Below, piece by piece: positions 33,774 to 46,600 of a DNA stretch of 64,000 nt. The notes under the pieces were generated by a model. The model was not told the origin of the DNA, ran no database searches, and saw nothing but the letters and a program-made list of their open reading frames with translations. This DNA is from Balanoglossus misakiensis (lineage: Eukaryota > Hemichordata): contig CM082584.2 in the NCBI GenBank assembly GCA_040954595.2, positions 6,696,001 through 6,760,000 of the forward strand, read 5' to 3'. Each line of letters starts with the position of its first letter. Within the stretch, counting starts at the first letter, position 1. The position numbers and the translations under genes are program-made.

Positions 33774-35757
33774 ATGGCATGTTTATGACGTCAAACTATG
33801 AAACTGTCCCGGCGTCCCATCGCGTCGTATCCCGATCGTTCGTTTTGGATGCATGTCCCCGTGACCCTGCAGGTACGCGGTATTGTATCAAGTGTTCACC
33901 TGTCTGTTTGTTGGAAAGATTGTGGCAACAGCGGCTAGAGGGGCCGTATGCTTCTACAGAACAGAGATTCACCTTAGAGTAAACTGATATTTATGTCGAG
34001 TGGACAAGAAAAGCCTGGCACAAAAATATCAGCGCCAGATGCGGGATTAAGGTCTAGTGGTTCAAAGTTCTCAAAACTAAAACAGCTGAATCCGAAATCT
34101 GGTCATGTACAAATAACATGTGTATCTACATATCTCGGATGCATGCGACATATATTTTTTTTCTGCATGTGCTTGTAAATCGTTTTTGTGTGTGGTGATT
34201 ATTCACTTTGATGTGACACTAACACCGATTCACGTTCTGGGGAAAATACGATAAATCTGCGTAAAATATAAATGAATGGAAACGATTTTACCTTGGTTCG
34301 CCTGTGGATTTGAGTGATGCAGTATCTATTGCGTCATTGAATTATCAATTGCGTCATTGAATTATTCAAGAGGAACACCTGTTGATCGTCTTGCCGTTGG
34401 GGAAAGTACAAAGGATTTAGTATTTAGTGCATACTACATTTATGTGATCAATTATTGACTCCCAGTCTATATTAAACGAATCTAAATAAAAGTGTGACAT
34501 CTTCGAGTCAGCCTGGAAAGTTGGGCAGTGTCACCCGTGGTTGAAGCGCCACAACTTATTGCGCACGCACACTTAGCACGCCTGCGCGCTTGATGATCCT
34601 CAAAATGACGTAGACTGCCGTTAGCACAAGTGACTTCCTTCCGGTTTCTCTTGGCGACCACACAATTGAAACTCTCGGAGAACTGAGAGAGAACGCTTCA
34701 TATTTGGGGAAATATGATCGGCTCGCGTCCCACGTTTATTTGTATATTTATAAATCACGCAAGGATCTGTGACTCCAGAAAATGTCAAGTACCGTTATAG
34801 TCCCTAGGCTTGTGACACTTGATCAGAGGCGCAACCACGCCCTCGTCCTTGTGAGTCGAGAATCCTTGACGCATCTGTTTGTGGGTGAGAACTAAGACCC
34901 AAATACGTTACAGCTTGACCTCTGGTTTTGGCACACGTTGTTTTTTGTCTGTGTTATCCAAGGTACACCTTCTCGAGCGATTGTGAGCATCGAGTATAAA
35001 CAAGGATAAGAATCTCTCATATGCAGCGCCACCGACGGTGGGCGATACGCATATCTGCTGAAGGTGCCATCTGACGACAAAGTCCGACTCTGCAGTTTTG
35101 AAGCAATTTAGAATAGTGATCGCCGTTATGTGGTGCCGTCAAAATTCGAAGCAAGTCCCGCTACGATAATGGCTTTGCTCGCTGTACACCCAATGTAAAC
35201 ATTCAAATAATTCGTCTTTTATGTCGCAACTAAAGTGATTTTAGAGACCGTACCACCATGATGTATATGTGTACGTACCAGATTCATCTCATATATTGAA
35301 CTATTTTTTAAACTCTGAGGTTTAATGCACGGTCTAATATCCACGTTATATCACCATAAATAATGCGTGTAGTTTTTTGCATTGATCCTACAGCAGCCAG
35401 GCAGGTTTTTTCTTAATTGAATACCTTAAGCAGATTTGCACGCAATATTGATAGCATGATGGATTGATGGGTTGAACCGTTAGTGTCCAATGCCTGAAGA
35501 ATAAAGCTGTGAACAGATTAGTCTATTTAATGTAAGAAGACAGCATTTTCCCCCTCAGGGAAGACTATCCGGCTTTGTGGCAACATGATGCTCGTTGTTT
35601 TGTTTATCGGGGGAAAAAATATCAATCGTTATCTCGAACTGGAGAACGCGGTTATCAAAGACCGAGCCGCGGATGATAGAAGTGTTTGTGACTCGCTCAA
35701 TTTCACTTATCGAAAATCAGTCAGCTATAACATCCATTCAGATAAACGGGTTTTATG

Positions 35758-35773
35758 CCCCCCCCCCCCCCCC
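35758..35773 (+). repeat. Poly-C run (16 bases)
   Basis: Sixteen consecutive C residues, a site prone to slippage and to sequencing error in length. Similar runs lie at 41018-41030 (C) and 13431-13442 (G). Confidence 0.85.
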
Positions 35774-38196
35774 AAGACCGACATCTTCAATGTACGGCAG
35801 CTAAAATGACAATTTCGGGAACACGTCATCCCTATCGGCAACATTTAACCCTTTTATCGAACAAGTAAATGAGGCCACGTATAAAACACACAAACCACTA
35901 ACGCGAAGCCGAGAAGCATTCAGTGCAAATACGATCAGCCGAACAAATACTTCAGATTGTGTGGGGAAAATTGACCTCGTCAAACACAAAACTTAGGCAC
36001 CTTAAAAGTTATCTTGTTCCGTCTGTCATATCAATTTCATATTATTCGAAGAAATTTTACCGTTACAGTATCGCGTTTTCCTTTTTTCTGATTTTGTTTA
36101 TTCTGTTGATTTCTGAAAGGTAACTATATTGAGAACTGTGTCTGTATCAACGCGTTGTTTGTTGTCTGCTAACTGAAAGACGATTTTCTATGAATGTAAT
36201 TATATCATAGACAATAAAGGTTAATAATGACTTAATAAGACAATAAGTAATTTTATTGTTGTGAACATTATACCAACAGATTAATGTGCATGTATTATTG
36301 AAATTAAGGATAATCTACATAAACTGCCAACGCACCCATTAAAGAAACAGACGAAAAAAACGTTCAGCAATCTCACAAACCATTATCAAGAAACTAGAAA
36401 AGGAACGATAGATAAACATCAACACAATAATAAGGGACGTTAGTAACGTACGCACACCGTGTATATAAATAATTAAAAAATAAACAAAAACAACAAAATA
36501 GCAAAACAATACAAAGACAACAACAATAGTTAAAGTGCTCCCGACCCACAGTCACTGCTCTGTATCGGAAAATTCTTGTGGCAACATGTAGTACAGTAGC
36601 CTTTGTGCCACCGGTTTGACCCGCAATCAAGATAGATCAATTCTCTGTGGAAATCAGGGAAAACACCACGTGTCTTTAGATGGTGAAATACAACGTGTGT
36701 TATAAACGTTCTGAAAAGGGCAAAGTCGGTGTCTACCTGTCAAGCGAAGTGCAAATTGTTTTTTTTTCAAAGAAGACGCCCAGCTGGGTTGCGAGTACAG
36801 GAGTTTCCCCACACCAAGAGAGGTCGTGCATAAATAATAGATTTCAACATCGAAGGTGACGCCGTCGTCTCTTTCTTCTGTAAACTGAATGTAAAAACAG
36901 AAGAAAAACAGATGAATCGACACTTCAAATCTCTCAAAACATTTGTAGTAGAAAAAACAAAACCATCGAATCATCGAATTATGATGGAGCCGACAGGCAA
37001 GCTAATTATACATGTGATAACCTATTTCAAAAAGGTTAACAGTGCCCTGAAGTCGACTATGGAAATGTGTACACGGGGCCTGAGAGTTACCAGTGTACGA
37101 ATGCCGTTTCTTAAAAAATCAATTGAGTATAAAATTGTATAAAATTTAAAACGTTAGCTAAAATAGATACAAAACTAAACATGACATTGAAAACTGAACG
37201 AACCCACTCACTCAATTGCAACAACAAACGAATCAACACGCATCAGCGCAGATATGAATATCAAAAAATACAAACCCAGCGCTGAAAACTTAAAACTATT
37301 ATCCATAAATTTACTCGAAGCAAAAAACTGCTGAAACACAACCACAGCACATAATAACATGTCACATGACATACTTATAAGCGTATAGTAACGATTGGCG
37401 TATATCATACATCATAAAAATGTCAAAATATCTTCCAGACGTCAGTATCACGTCAGTGAGACGGTATAAAATTTGCATGAAGAGGCTGTCAAGTGCGGTT
37501 TCAACATGTGGGGAGTAATAAATCTCCATTTCGTATTTTCTTGTAAAATTAATCATCAGCTTATCACCGTCCCCACGTGTGTACTAAGTCTTTATAAATG
37601 TTTATATGAAAACACTATCTGTATATTCTTGCAAGCCAAGCGTGTCCCAGTGCTCATTTGATAATGATGAATAACAAATGGCTAAAAGAATTGACTCTGT
37701 CCTCAATATGTTCAAAACGTTAACTCTCTCTTTGTAAATATCTTGGCGTGTCAACGTGACACCGTCACGGCAAATTGGTTTATTTCTAACAAATTTAGAA
37801 AATGAGGTTCTAATTATACATATTAGGCAACTTACAAAACGAATACTATATTTGTGGAGAAAGTGCTCAACGTGAAAACGCAAAATTTGGTGCAGTGTGG
37901 TGTTAATCATCTCCAATAGGCAAAATCCTGATCTTTCAAACAGTGTCAGGTAAGACAGTGTGTGTGGTATAAAAGAAAATGTTCGTCTTTTTTTAAATGT
38001 AGGCTCCTGTTGTCAAACGATACGAGGTTTATAGGTTCAAGTTATCTACCCACCCCAAAGTAAAGCATAGCTTTTAAACTTGTTGATGAAAGAGGGCCTG
38101 TGTGGGGTGGTATATACGTGCTCGGTCTTCAATGAGAAATATCGTTTTGGAAACCAATAGCGCAATGTACATAACAATGAAGCGCCGCGCGCCATC

Positions 38197-39516
38197 TTAC
38201 TTTATCCACACACCTGTGTTTGGCGACGGTTTTGATGTCTCCGCAAAACTTCTTGAGATGTAACTCCCCGTGAAGTCGTCGTATTTTTTCAGAGAACAGC
38301 ACAGTATTCTCTTGTAGGCTTGGCGGAAGTCTCGGTTTTTGGCGTACAGCAGCGGGTTGATGGCCGAATTCGAGTAGCCGATGCACACGGTCACCGCCAG
38401 CGCTCTCCTGAAGTTCACCTTGTCGTTGGTGTACAGCCCAGCCACGGCCAAGGTCAGGAAAAACGGAGTCCACATGACGAAGAACGCCATGATCACAAGC
38501 CCGATGGCTTTGATGGCCTTGATCTCCGACTTGCTCAGCTGTCTCATGCCGTTTGTTAGTTTGATTAACGGCCTCCTGCGTGTGCGCGCGTTCGCGATTG
38601 TTAGCGTGGCCAAACTGGTGCCACTTTGACTGTTGACCGGTTTCCTGGCAACCGTCCTCTCGCCTCCTTCTCTCTCTGCTCCTTCTGCGCTCGTCTTGTT
38701 ACTCGCAGTGGCCGCTTCGCGCGCCGATTTCTGCGGCATCTCAATGTCTTCAACGTAAATCCCGCGTCCACCTCCCGCGCCGAAGCCACGCGCAGCAGAA
38801 GCAGCAGCAACAGATTCCTCCTCCCGCGAAGCCCCGGCCCCGCCGAGGTTTCGCGGTTCGATCTTCTTCAGCTGGTTCCTGATGGCGCGCAGAATGTGGA
38901 ACCCGCAGTAGGTGATGACGATCCCCGGGATGATGACGTAGAAGACGGCGGTGGAGATCACGAACTCCGTCTTGATGGGGTAGCACGTCGGCGGGTACAC
39001 GTTGCGCCACGTGCCCCCGGACTCGTTCCAGCGAGTCAGGCACCCCACGCCGGAGAACGTAAACGCGACCACCCAGGTGGCGACCACGGCCAGGCGCGCC
39101 CGCGTCTTCGTCACCAGCTGGTGGTAGTGCAGCGGGTGTATCAGGTAGATGTACTTGTCCAAGCTGACCAGCATCACCCCGTACGCCGACGTGGAGGAGA
39201 GCCCGATGTTGAAGGTGATGTTGACGCTGCACAGGAAGTCTCCGAAGTCCCAACCCCTGGACACCTGGGTCGCCACCAGGAACGGCAGCGGCCAGACGCC
39301 GCAGCAGAAGTCGGCGATGGAGAGATTCAGGATGAAGATGTTCGACACGTTGTCTCGCAGTTTCCTCACGAAGAGGATGGAGCAGATGACGACCGTGTTG
39401 GTCAGCACAACGGCGCACGTTATCACTATTTCGAACAGCAGGACGCTGACGTACTCCTCCGTGGACTGTTCGTATTTTCCGGCGGCCCCGTCTTCGGCCG
39501 TGTCGTTCCCCGCCAT
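38197..39516 (-). CDS. Class A GPCR 2, intronless paralogue of GPCR 1
   Basis: Single-exon gene of 439 residues starting MAGNDTAED, with an N-terminal glycosylation site. It shares long near-identical blocks with GPCR 1 across TM2 to TM7, for example VSNIFILNLSIADFC, YGVMLVSLDKYIYLIHPLHY and PPTCYPIKTEFVIS. The class A set is present: Asp2.50, Cys3.25 and the ECL2 Cys, Trp4.50, Pro5.50, MWTPFF and NSAINPLLY. It has the same Asn at 3.32 and the same DKY in place of DRY, but keeps Tyr at 7.43 where GPCR 1 has Asn. The third intracellular loop is longer, with Ala/Gly- and Glu-rich low-complexity stretches. The C-terminus has an LCC site for likely palmitoylation. It lies 6.9 kb from GPCR 1 on the same strand, and both lack coding introns, so the pair arose by tandem duplication of an intronless gene. 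Ligand and G-protein partner are unknown. Confidence 0.92.
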   Translation of the reverse strand: MAGNDTAEDGAAGKYEQSTEEYVSVLLFEIVITCAVVLTNTVVICSILFVRKLRDNVSNIFILNLSIADFCCGVWPLPFLVATQVSRGWDFGDFLCSVNITFNIGLSSTSAYGVMLVSLDKYIYLIHPLHYHQLVTKTRARLAVVATWVVAFTFSGVGCLTRWNESGGTWRNVYPPTCYPIKTEFVISTAVFYVIIPGIVITYCGFHILRAIRNQLKKIEPRNLGGAGASREEESVAAASAARGFGAGGGRGIYVEDIEMPQKSAREAATASNKTSAEGAEREGGERTVARKPVNSQSGTSLATLTIANARTRRRPLIKLTNGMRQLSKSEIKAIKAIGLVIMAFFVMWTPFFLTLAVAGLYTNDKVNFRRALAVTVCIGYSNSAINPLLYAKNRDFRQAYKRILCCSLKKYDDFTGSYISRSFAETSKPSPNTGVWIK

Positions 39517-42500
39517 TCTGGAGCGTGTATACTATATACGTGCTTATCCGAATTCAGTCGCGAAATCGCCAGGTGTTTCTCGGTTGAACGCACTGGCTAT
39601 AGCCTCGTTACCGCGCTTGTATCAACAAAAGTGAAACGACGTAAATTGCCCTGTGTGACTCCTCACGCTCATTGGTTCACTTGATTGGACCGTGTCATAA
39701 GCTTATAACTCGGGCGAAGTCTGAGCACAGTCCCTGTGATAGACGGACTGCGGTTCTGAGTCAGCTCTGGAATTGCAGTTGGCCTGTAATGAGCGAATTG
39801 TCCGCTGACAACTGGTCGACAGGTTAAGCAAATTCAGCCACTTTAGATGTGGTACGATGCAGCTCGTCTTACCTTCATCCAACCGGCTGGAATGATCGGC
39901 AACCTGTAACGCATTCCGACTCGATCGAGAAAGTAACTCTCTGCGCACGCCTCCTTCGCTCTTATGACAAGATCTGCTAAACGCCCCCAAGTTTCGTTTT
40001 CATAGCAACCATTGACTCCTGCATGAGTTCACGCACAACCGGATTAGCCGCCTTTGTCCAGAACACGCTAGGTTAATATCACGCTTCGGCTGGTGATGAA
40101 TAATTAAACCCAGAGCAATTGAAACACGATTGCCTGTAGCGCGCTTTTCTCTATCACCAACACCAAAATATTATGATTTGCGTTTCCACTCGCGTGATGA
40201 CAGACAAGTATTTCTCCGAGCATACACGGTGAGGTTACAATGACGAGTCAGGCTGTAGTAAAACACGCGAAGGGCGTGACGTGGATGAAGTAGTCAAAAA
40301 ACGCACATTTGTCAAATGCCAAGGCGCGCTATTAACAAAACACACTCCGATTTGCCGCGTTATTCGATGAAAGAGAAATCATGGAAAAACAGCGTGGGTA
40401 TTCATTCACCCAAATTCCCCAATTATACACAGTCACAGCGCCCCTCGCGGGCTAGCTCGAAGAGTGAATAATTTATCGCTTGCCGCCGAGTTTCATCTCG
40501 GAAAAGTGGAAGGCTCCGCGAGGCCCATTGAATTTGACGGTATTCCGCGATGTCTCTTATTGTTAGTCGAGAGTCACCGAAGGCATGGGTTATAGTAATA
40601 TAGATGATAGTAACGTTGCATTAAACGTTTTAAGTTTCACATAAATAAGTTATGTTGACGAAAAATTAAACAGAAGTTACAACCACTCTCTTAGTACCTC
40701 CATGTTACAACCAACAACGAACATGTTCAGCTTACTATAACGTAAACATCACGACAGGTCAAGATCAAACCACAGAAAAATGTTATTGGACTCGCTTTAT
40801 ATATATACCGGCCATAAAAATGTATAATTGTTTACGAACGAATGGCTGTATAGAAATTTGAATTTGATATTAGATTTTATGAAATGCTATAAAGCTATTA
40901 TTGTGTAGTTTGGGGTGCGTCTTCTCACGTGATTAGGTTGTAGTTCTACAACGAAAACACGATTGATACTCAATGTTTTGGTGGCCTGTGGTATTCCATA
41001 TTGAAATGCAAAATGAGCCCCCCCCCCCCCAAGATTATATACGCGTAAGATACCACACAGCCACGATGAATAAAAACACTGCTGTTTGCAATGTTTTCAC
41101 TAGTCTTGTACCTAAGCGAAGTCTAATGGCCTCTTCTGCTAAATCTGACATCAAGTGCCGCTGATCAAACAAACTACGAACGAAAGTATTTGATTAATCG
41201 TGCAGTTGAACTTAGCTGCGCAAGATATAACGCATCAACAGGCGGCAGTCTGTGTTAAGTATGGGTAAGCAATTCTGACAATTTTGGCGACACTAGTATG
41301 ACCGACGTCGACTGAAGTCATTGCACTGTTATCATTAAACTCCGAGAGGGATACATTCCCTCGTTCTGCCGCCCCCCTTGCAGGGTACCTACTGATAAAA
41401 GACAAAAACTGGCGCGCCAAGTCGATCATTCAACACAGAAGGAATTCAGCGAACCTTTCCACCTCTACGTTTGTCAGTCCCGTCGATTTACTTGATCGAG
41501 GATTCGCGCCGTCGGCGTTATTCTTGTGATTTCCGACCCGACTCTGGCAATGTGCTCCCGATTGATTTCCTTTACCTTGAACTGGGGAATCTTTAGAAAT
41601 GCTAGTGAAAAATACGAACCGATATTATTTTCAATGTTAGATGTGCAAACATCTTTTCCGATTAGACCTAAAGTAAAAGAAGAAAGTACATGCATGTGTT
41701 GACCCTCGGCTGCTTTCGTCACACATCAAATGGTACATCTATATCGGAGGCTCGTCCAAGGATCCACCGTAGTTGTATTCATTCAGCGAATTACTCCGCA
41801 ATATAAGGTGGCAGTATTTTTGAGGTTGTATCGATGACATCATTAATTTTAGTGACGTTTGTGAGGGACGTCTTAAACATTGACCAGTACACGCCAAACA
41901 GGCTTGAAACCAGTAACTTTCGCGGTTCATGCGAACAAGTATCACATTTGAGGACACTGACAGGTCTTGGGTTGGGAGGCAATTTCCCTGGTGACCAGAG
42001 TGAAGTAGAACCATTTAGAGAGTGATTTTGTTCTCATGATAAAGTTATTTTTAGGACTAGATGATTATTACCCAGAACGTTTTTTTACAATATTCATTAC
42101 ACCCTTTACACAAATTGTTTGGTAAAGATACCTAATGTCAATGGACCGATCGTTGTGAAATGTCAATCCAGAAATTTAAACAAATAATATTGCTTGTTTA
42201 CGGGAGTATTAATACGACTGGCGACTTTTAATAAGTTCCACAAGAGGGCATGGCGCGGTTAATGTTATGCGAAGGGCGAAGTTTAATTCCACGCTTTTTT
42301 ATCCATTACTGAGCTGGGCTCGGAAGTCCTTTGCTGTTATCCATACCATTTGATATTACGACCCCATAGCAAGACGGTAATCACATCGTTATTGTAATAA
42401 CTAACCACGGTAGTCTTACGGACATCTTCAGTTGATACCGAAGCGCCCTGTCAGTCGTTCGATAATGACTTTAAAACGGTATGATTGTGATATTATTTAT

Positions 42501-42890
42501 AGGCCGGGGATATGGATCATACCGATGGGTCGTCATGGCGACCACATCGTGGGTATGATGAAGCATATGAGTCAGGCATGATTGACTTTGGAAGACGCCT
42601 CAATTATCGCCCTTACACTAATTTGCTGTTAATGTACACATTCCCGACTGAGATGCACGAGATCTACATTTCAGGATAACGATAGTTTTCCGGGTCCCAA
42701 ACTGACTGTGATGCCCTTCCAGAGGGTGATGGGCCCTACCCCGACACTGACTCGCACAGCAACCCGTCGACCAAAAAAAGATTGGACATAAACGTAACTA
42801 ATACCACAGTAGTAATTCAAAAACGAACAGAGAATTGACCCCATAATAGTTATAAGTGGAATTATTTATGGAATAAACAATTACATGCGA
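39517..42890. other. 5' flank of GPCR 2 and spacer
   Basis: No exon was recognised. The open frames at 41235-42025, on both strands, have no family signature and no convincing splice partners. A poly-C run is at 41018-41030. Confidence 0.35.
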
Positions 42891-42898
42891 CTTGTTTG

Positions 42899-42984
42899 AT
42901 TGACTGACTGACTCACTCACTCACTCACTCACTCACTCCCTCACTGACTGACTGACCCACTCACTCACTCCATCACTCACTCAA
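42899..42984. repeat. TGAC/TCAC tetranucleotide repeat
   Basis: Alternating runs of TGAC and TCAC units with a few interruptions. Confidence 0.85.
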
Positions 42985-43332
42985 ACACACGCGCGATTAA
43001 TAGTGAATGATATTACAGGACACTTGTCACATTTATTATTCAAGCCCGTCCACCGACGCCCATTCAACGCCCCTCGTCACCCTAGGATACCATCCATATC
43101 AATATTAATATTAATACTTTGCCTAGGTCAACAACCCCCAAGTAGAAAAAAATATCAAAACAGGAAACACGGATGTTTACAAGAACATGAATATTTGATG
43201 AATTTCGACGAACACTTACAACTATAGTTGTCACGACCGACACCTCGCAGCGGTTAATATCATAATCACGTTTGCTTTCTGCTCTGTGAAGATTTTCGGA
43301 ATGTGAGTCAACTGTGGTTTGTTGATTCTACT

Positions 43333-43613
43333 AACCTCGAATATTTTTCACTTTTATGACTGTAAAACATCGATTTTTGGTAGGAACCACGGCCACGTGT
43401 ATAAAATCCTATTTAAGAACCTTGATGATATCGGAGAGATTAATTACGATAATTGCTAATAAATAATGAGAAATTTTCATCGCATCGACTAAAAATAAGA
43501 CTTTTAAAGCTAGAACCTCGAATATTTTTCACTTGTATGACTGTAAACGTAAGAACCACGATTTTTGTTAAGAACCACGGCCACGTGTATAAAATCCTAT
43601 TTAAGAACCTTGA
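43333..43613 (+). repeat. Local direct duplication of about 100 bases
   Basis: 43333-43425 and 43514-43613 match in order: AACCTCGAATATTTTTCACTT, ATGACTGTAAA, CGATTTTTG, then GGAACCACGGCC/AGAACCACGG and a long block through ACGTGTATAAAATCC to AAGAACCTTGA. The second copy has a short insertion (GTAAGAACCA) that resembles its own downstream AAGAACCACGG. About 90 bases separate the copies. Confidence 0.75.
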
Positions 43614-46600
43614 AGTTGCTCTGAACAGCAGCGCGCATGCACTGTCATCACAAATTTGAATTAGCTATCTGCATGGTGAAGTCGCACGGTTGTCTTTATC
43701 CTGGATTGTAAATTATTTGTTGAGGGTGATTCTAACTGTCTAGGGTCTTCCTCTTGCCGCTGGACATACATGTAACATAAGCTGCGCTGCTTTTCATGTT
43801 GCTCGAGTATCCAAATGGAATTATGCTCAATATATGTGATTGTCATCTGTCAGATCATACGTTTCCCTCCAATTTTATTTTGTTCAACAAGGTGTCCATT
43901 TCGTTCCTTCTAGATACACCAGTGTTAGTAATGAGGCTCCCGAAGGTCCCAACTTGGTTGTCAAGGGAAACGGTGGGCGCAAACAAAACGGATTGCATTA
44001 CAAATTGATGGCGACCAATCGGAGGCATGATTAATTGTATATATAAAAGTTACAATTTCCAGGGACTGTGCGATGTTGGATATTTCATGAGGAATTATTA
44101 AAATCCCTAGTAGATGTATCGTCTGTGGTTTTGAAAAAGGAAATATTGGATTTGTTTAATTCTACGCGCCTCTTATACGAAATTAGAGTAGACAAGATCT
44201 TCCCAAGTGAGACTATTATATCAGTTAGGCCATTTTCGCCAAACTATATTTTCGAAATATCAAATGTATGTCAAGGAGACTATTATAACATTGAATCACT
44301 CTATACTATGTTATAATATGAAGAAAACAGCAATGAACATAAAATATTAACATTTTAATATTATGAATAAATGGATAATTAATGAATTCTGCCTCGGAGA
44401 AGGCATTATCTGGATGTAACCGAACGACTCTGTAAGTTATGCACATAGAGAGTAGTAGAAGAAAAATGACACTTTCTCCTGTAGAGCCCAGTTTACACAT
44501 ACCCCTGAGTCAGAAAATACTACTAATCACATGTCTACTTTGAGCAATCAAACTTTCACTATGTACGCCCAATGAGTGGCCACAACTCTTGCTGTTCCAT
44601 TCACTGTACATGGGGAATACTCAGTAATGTTATTAAGAGGGGTGCGCCCTCAAACGACATATATTTGCCAGTCTAAAAGGCGATGCGACTGATCACAATT
44701 TCCCAGTGTCATTGATAAAGAAGAATTCAAACACCATTAAAACCATACGTAAAAATAAGCGTGGAAACACCATGCACATATATGAGTTCGAGTTATAATA
44801 ATGCCGTTTCCTTTCAAGTATATTTAAGTAATTTAACAAACATATGTAGAGTTTAGACACAGTCTATTAAGACATCAAATCAGGTCCAATAATCAATATC
44901 ATTCAAGGTAACTCGATTACCAGGTCCAAGGTCCAAGAAAAAATGACAATTTCAACAGGATCATCAATTTACACACTAATCGAGTTCACTGCTGGAATAT
45001 GGTCGATGAAATCCAACGCTATCACTAATTTAATATATGATGTTCCATCCGCGGGTGTGCTGCATTATGGATACGCGCGGTGCCACAGTTGGACTGCCTA
45101 CCTTCAAAAAAGGACATGACGCCGCGGGAGAGCCAGCGTACGACTCGAGGAATAAATATTTTCCATCTTTGGAAGATAACTCAATGAAAGCCAATCGTCT
45201 CTGGGCCATCCATGGCCACGGGTAATGGTTCTATGCTTCCAGCAAATTGCCTTATTATGAAGTGCAGCATTGTTTTTAACAGCATTATACTTTGGGATGA
45301 GAGATACGGACGACACGGACGGGGGTCGCTGTTAGTGCATTTACGGTAGGAAGAAAGTTATACCCATGTCCGCTCGATCTGCGATAATTTGATTTGCCTT
45401 GTTTTGAGTGGTTTTGTATCAATAAATACGGCAAATAAATCTAGTTTTTCTGTTAGAAAAATCCTGGTTGATCCCCTCCTGTAGGGTTTAATATTAAAAC
45501 TGACATTGACCGAAGATTTTTCACGCGAAGTCGATTTTAATACAGGGTTGAACTTTTCAACTCTAAGCTTAACACTTAAGATTGGCGCATTACTCTCATC
45601 TCAATTAAACGCGTCACTGACATTCTAAGAAACCAATCATTGGACGACAGATGCGCCCACCCAAGGACAAAATTGAAGTAAACAACCTATTAAAAGAACA
45701 CAATTATTAACATTTGAAACAGTCTACACGGTTCATACTTGCCCTTTAGTGCATGTCGACATTTTATATACGGACACTGATGAAACTTGCATGATATATG
45801 AACCACAAATGAATAATGCACGAATTCATTAGATCTGGCGACAGCACAACATTGCGCATTTGTGATGGTGTTTGATCGACGATAATTAATGTAAGTAGAA
45901 TCCTGTGTCTACTCGGAGATCAGAAAATTAAACGTTCCTGATTAAGCTATCTCCGTTGTTCACCATACAATTAACATTTCCAAACAGGTTGAATTGCCCT
46001 ACATTCTCCAGCTGCAATGCACACAGCGTGGAGATATTTTTAAAATAAAGACAAGGATGGCTCTGGGATTCCCGGGTAAAGTTTACGCACTTTTCCCAAT
46101 ATACTGTGTCAACTCAAATTATGGAGACTCTATTTTGACTCGTGTTTCGCCGTTTGAGGCGGAAATAACAGCGCCACAGAAAGAGATTGAACACCTGCAC
46201 AAAAACGAAAGCTGCTTTAGAAGCATACAGTGGCGGCTTATGGTCACATAAGCTGAGCCAGTAATCTTCTAGACTCCGAAGCCGATGAAATAGGATTACC
46301 AATTGCTTGCCTAGTACATTGGTTTGCTTCTATTGTGCAAATTACAGAGGTTGATTAATCTGGATAAGACAGAAATTCTCTGTGTGCTTATCCGGTATAT
46401 ATTAGCATCCAAAAATGCAATATATGAGATAAACAGGATCATGTGTTTCTCATATTTTGCACTCATACGAATAATTGCATTGAAACTCAGGCCTTTTATG
46501 ATATTTAATTAGTATGGCACATGTGTATTATTCGCGAGGCTGATTAAAATTAGTTGCATCGTTCTGCTACCAATTTCAGTTTCGATGGTAACTCGTTTAT

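Larger units (their letters stand above)
31323..38196. other. Spacer between the two GPCR paralogues
   Basis: It contains the family 1 and family 2 repeat copies at 33470-33773 and 32184-32270, and a poly-C run at 35758-35773. The first few hundred bases (31323 upward) should be the 5' flank of GPCR 1. No exon was recognised on either strand; all open frames are short and lack family signatures. Confidence 0.4.

Noticed and set aside
33993-34178. Short open frame starting MSSGQEKPG
   Set aside because: Reads like a plausible N-terminus, but has no homology signal, no splice donor in a useful place and no conserved neighbour.
38626-39684. 352-codon open frame on the plus strand
   Set aside because: It is antisense to GPCR 2, whose GC-rich third positions keep the opposite frame open. 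It has no domain and its composition is that of a shadow frame.
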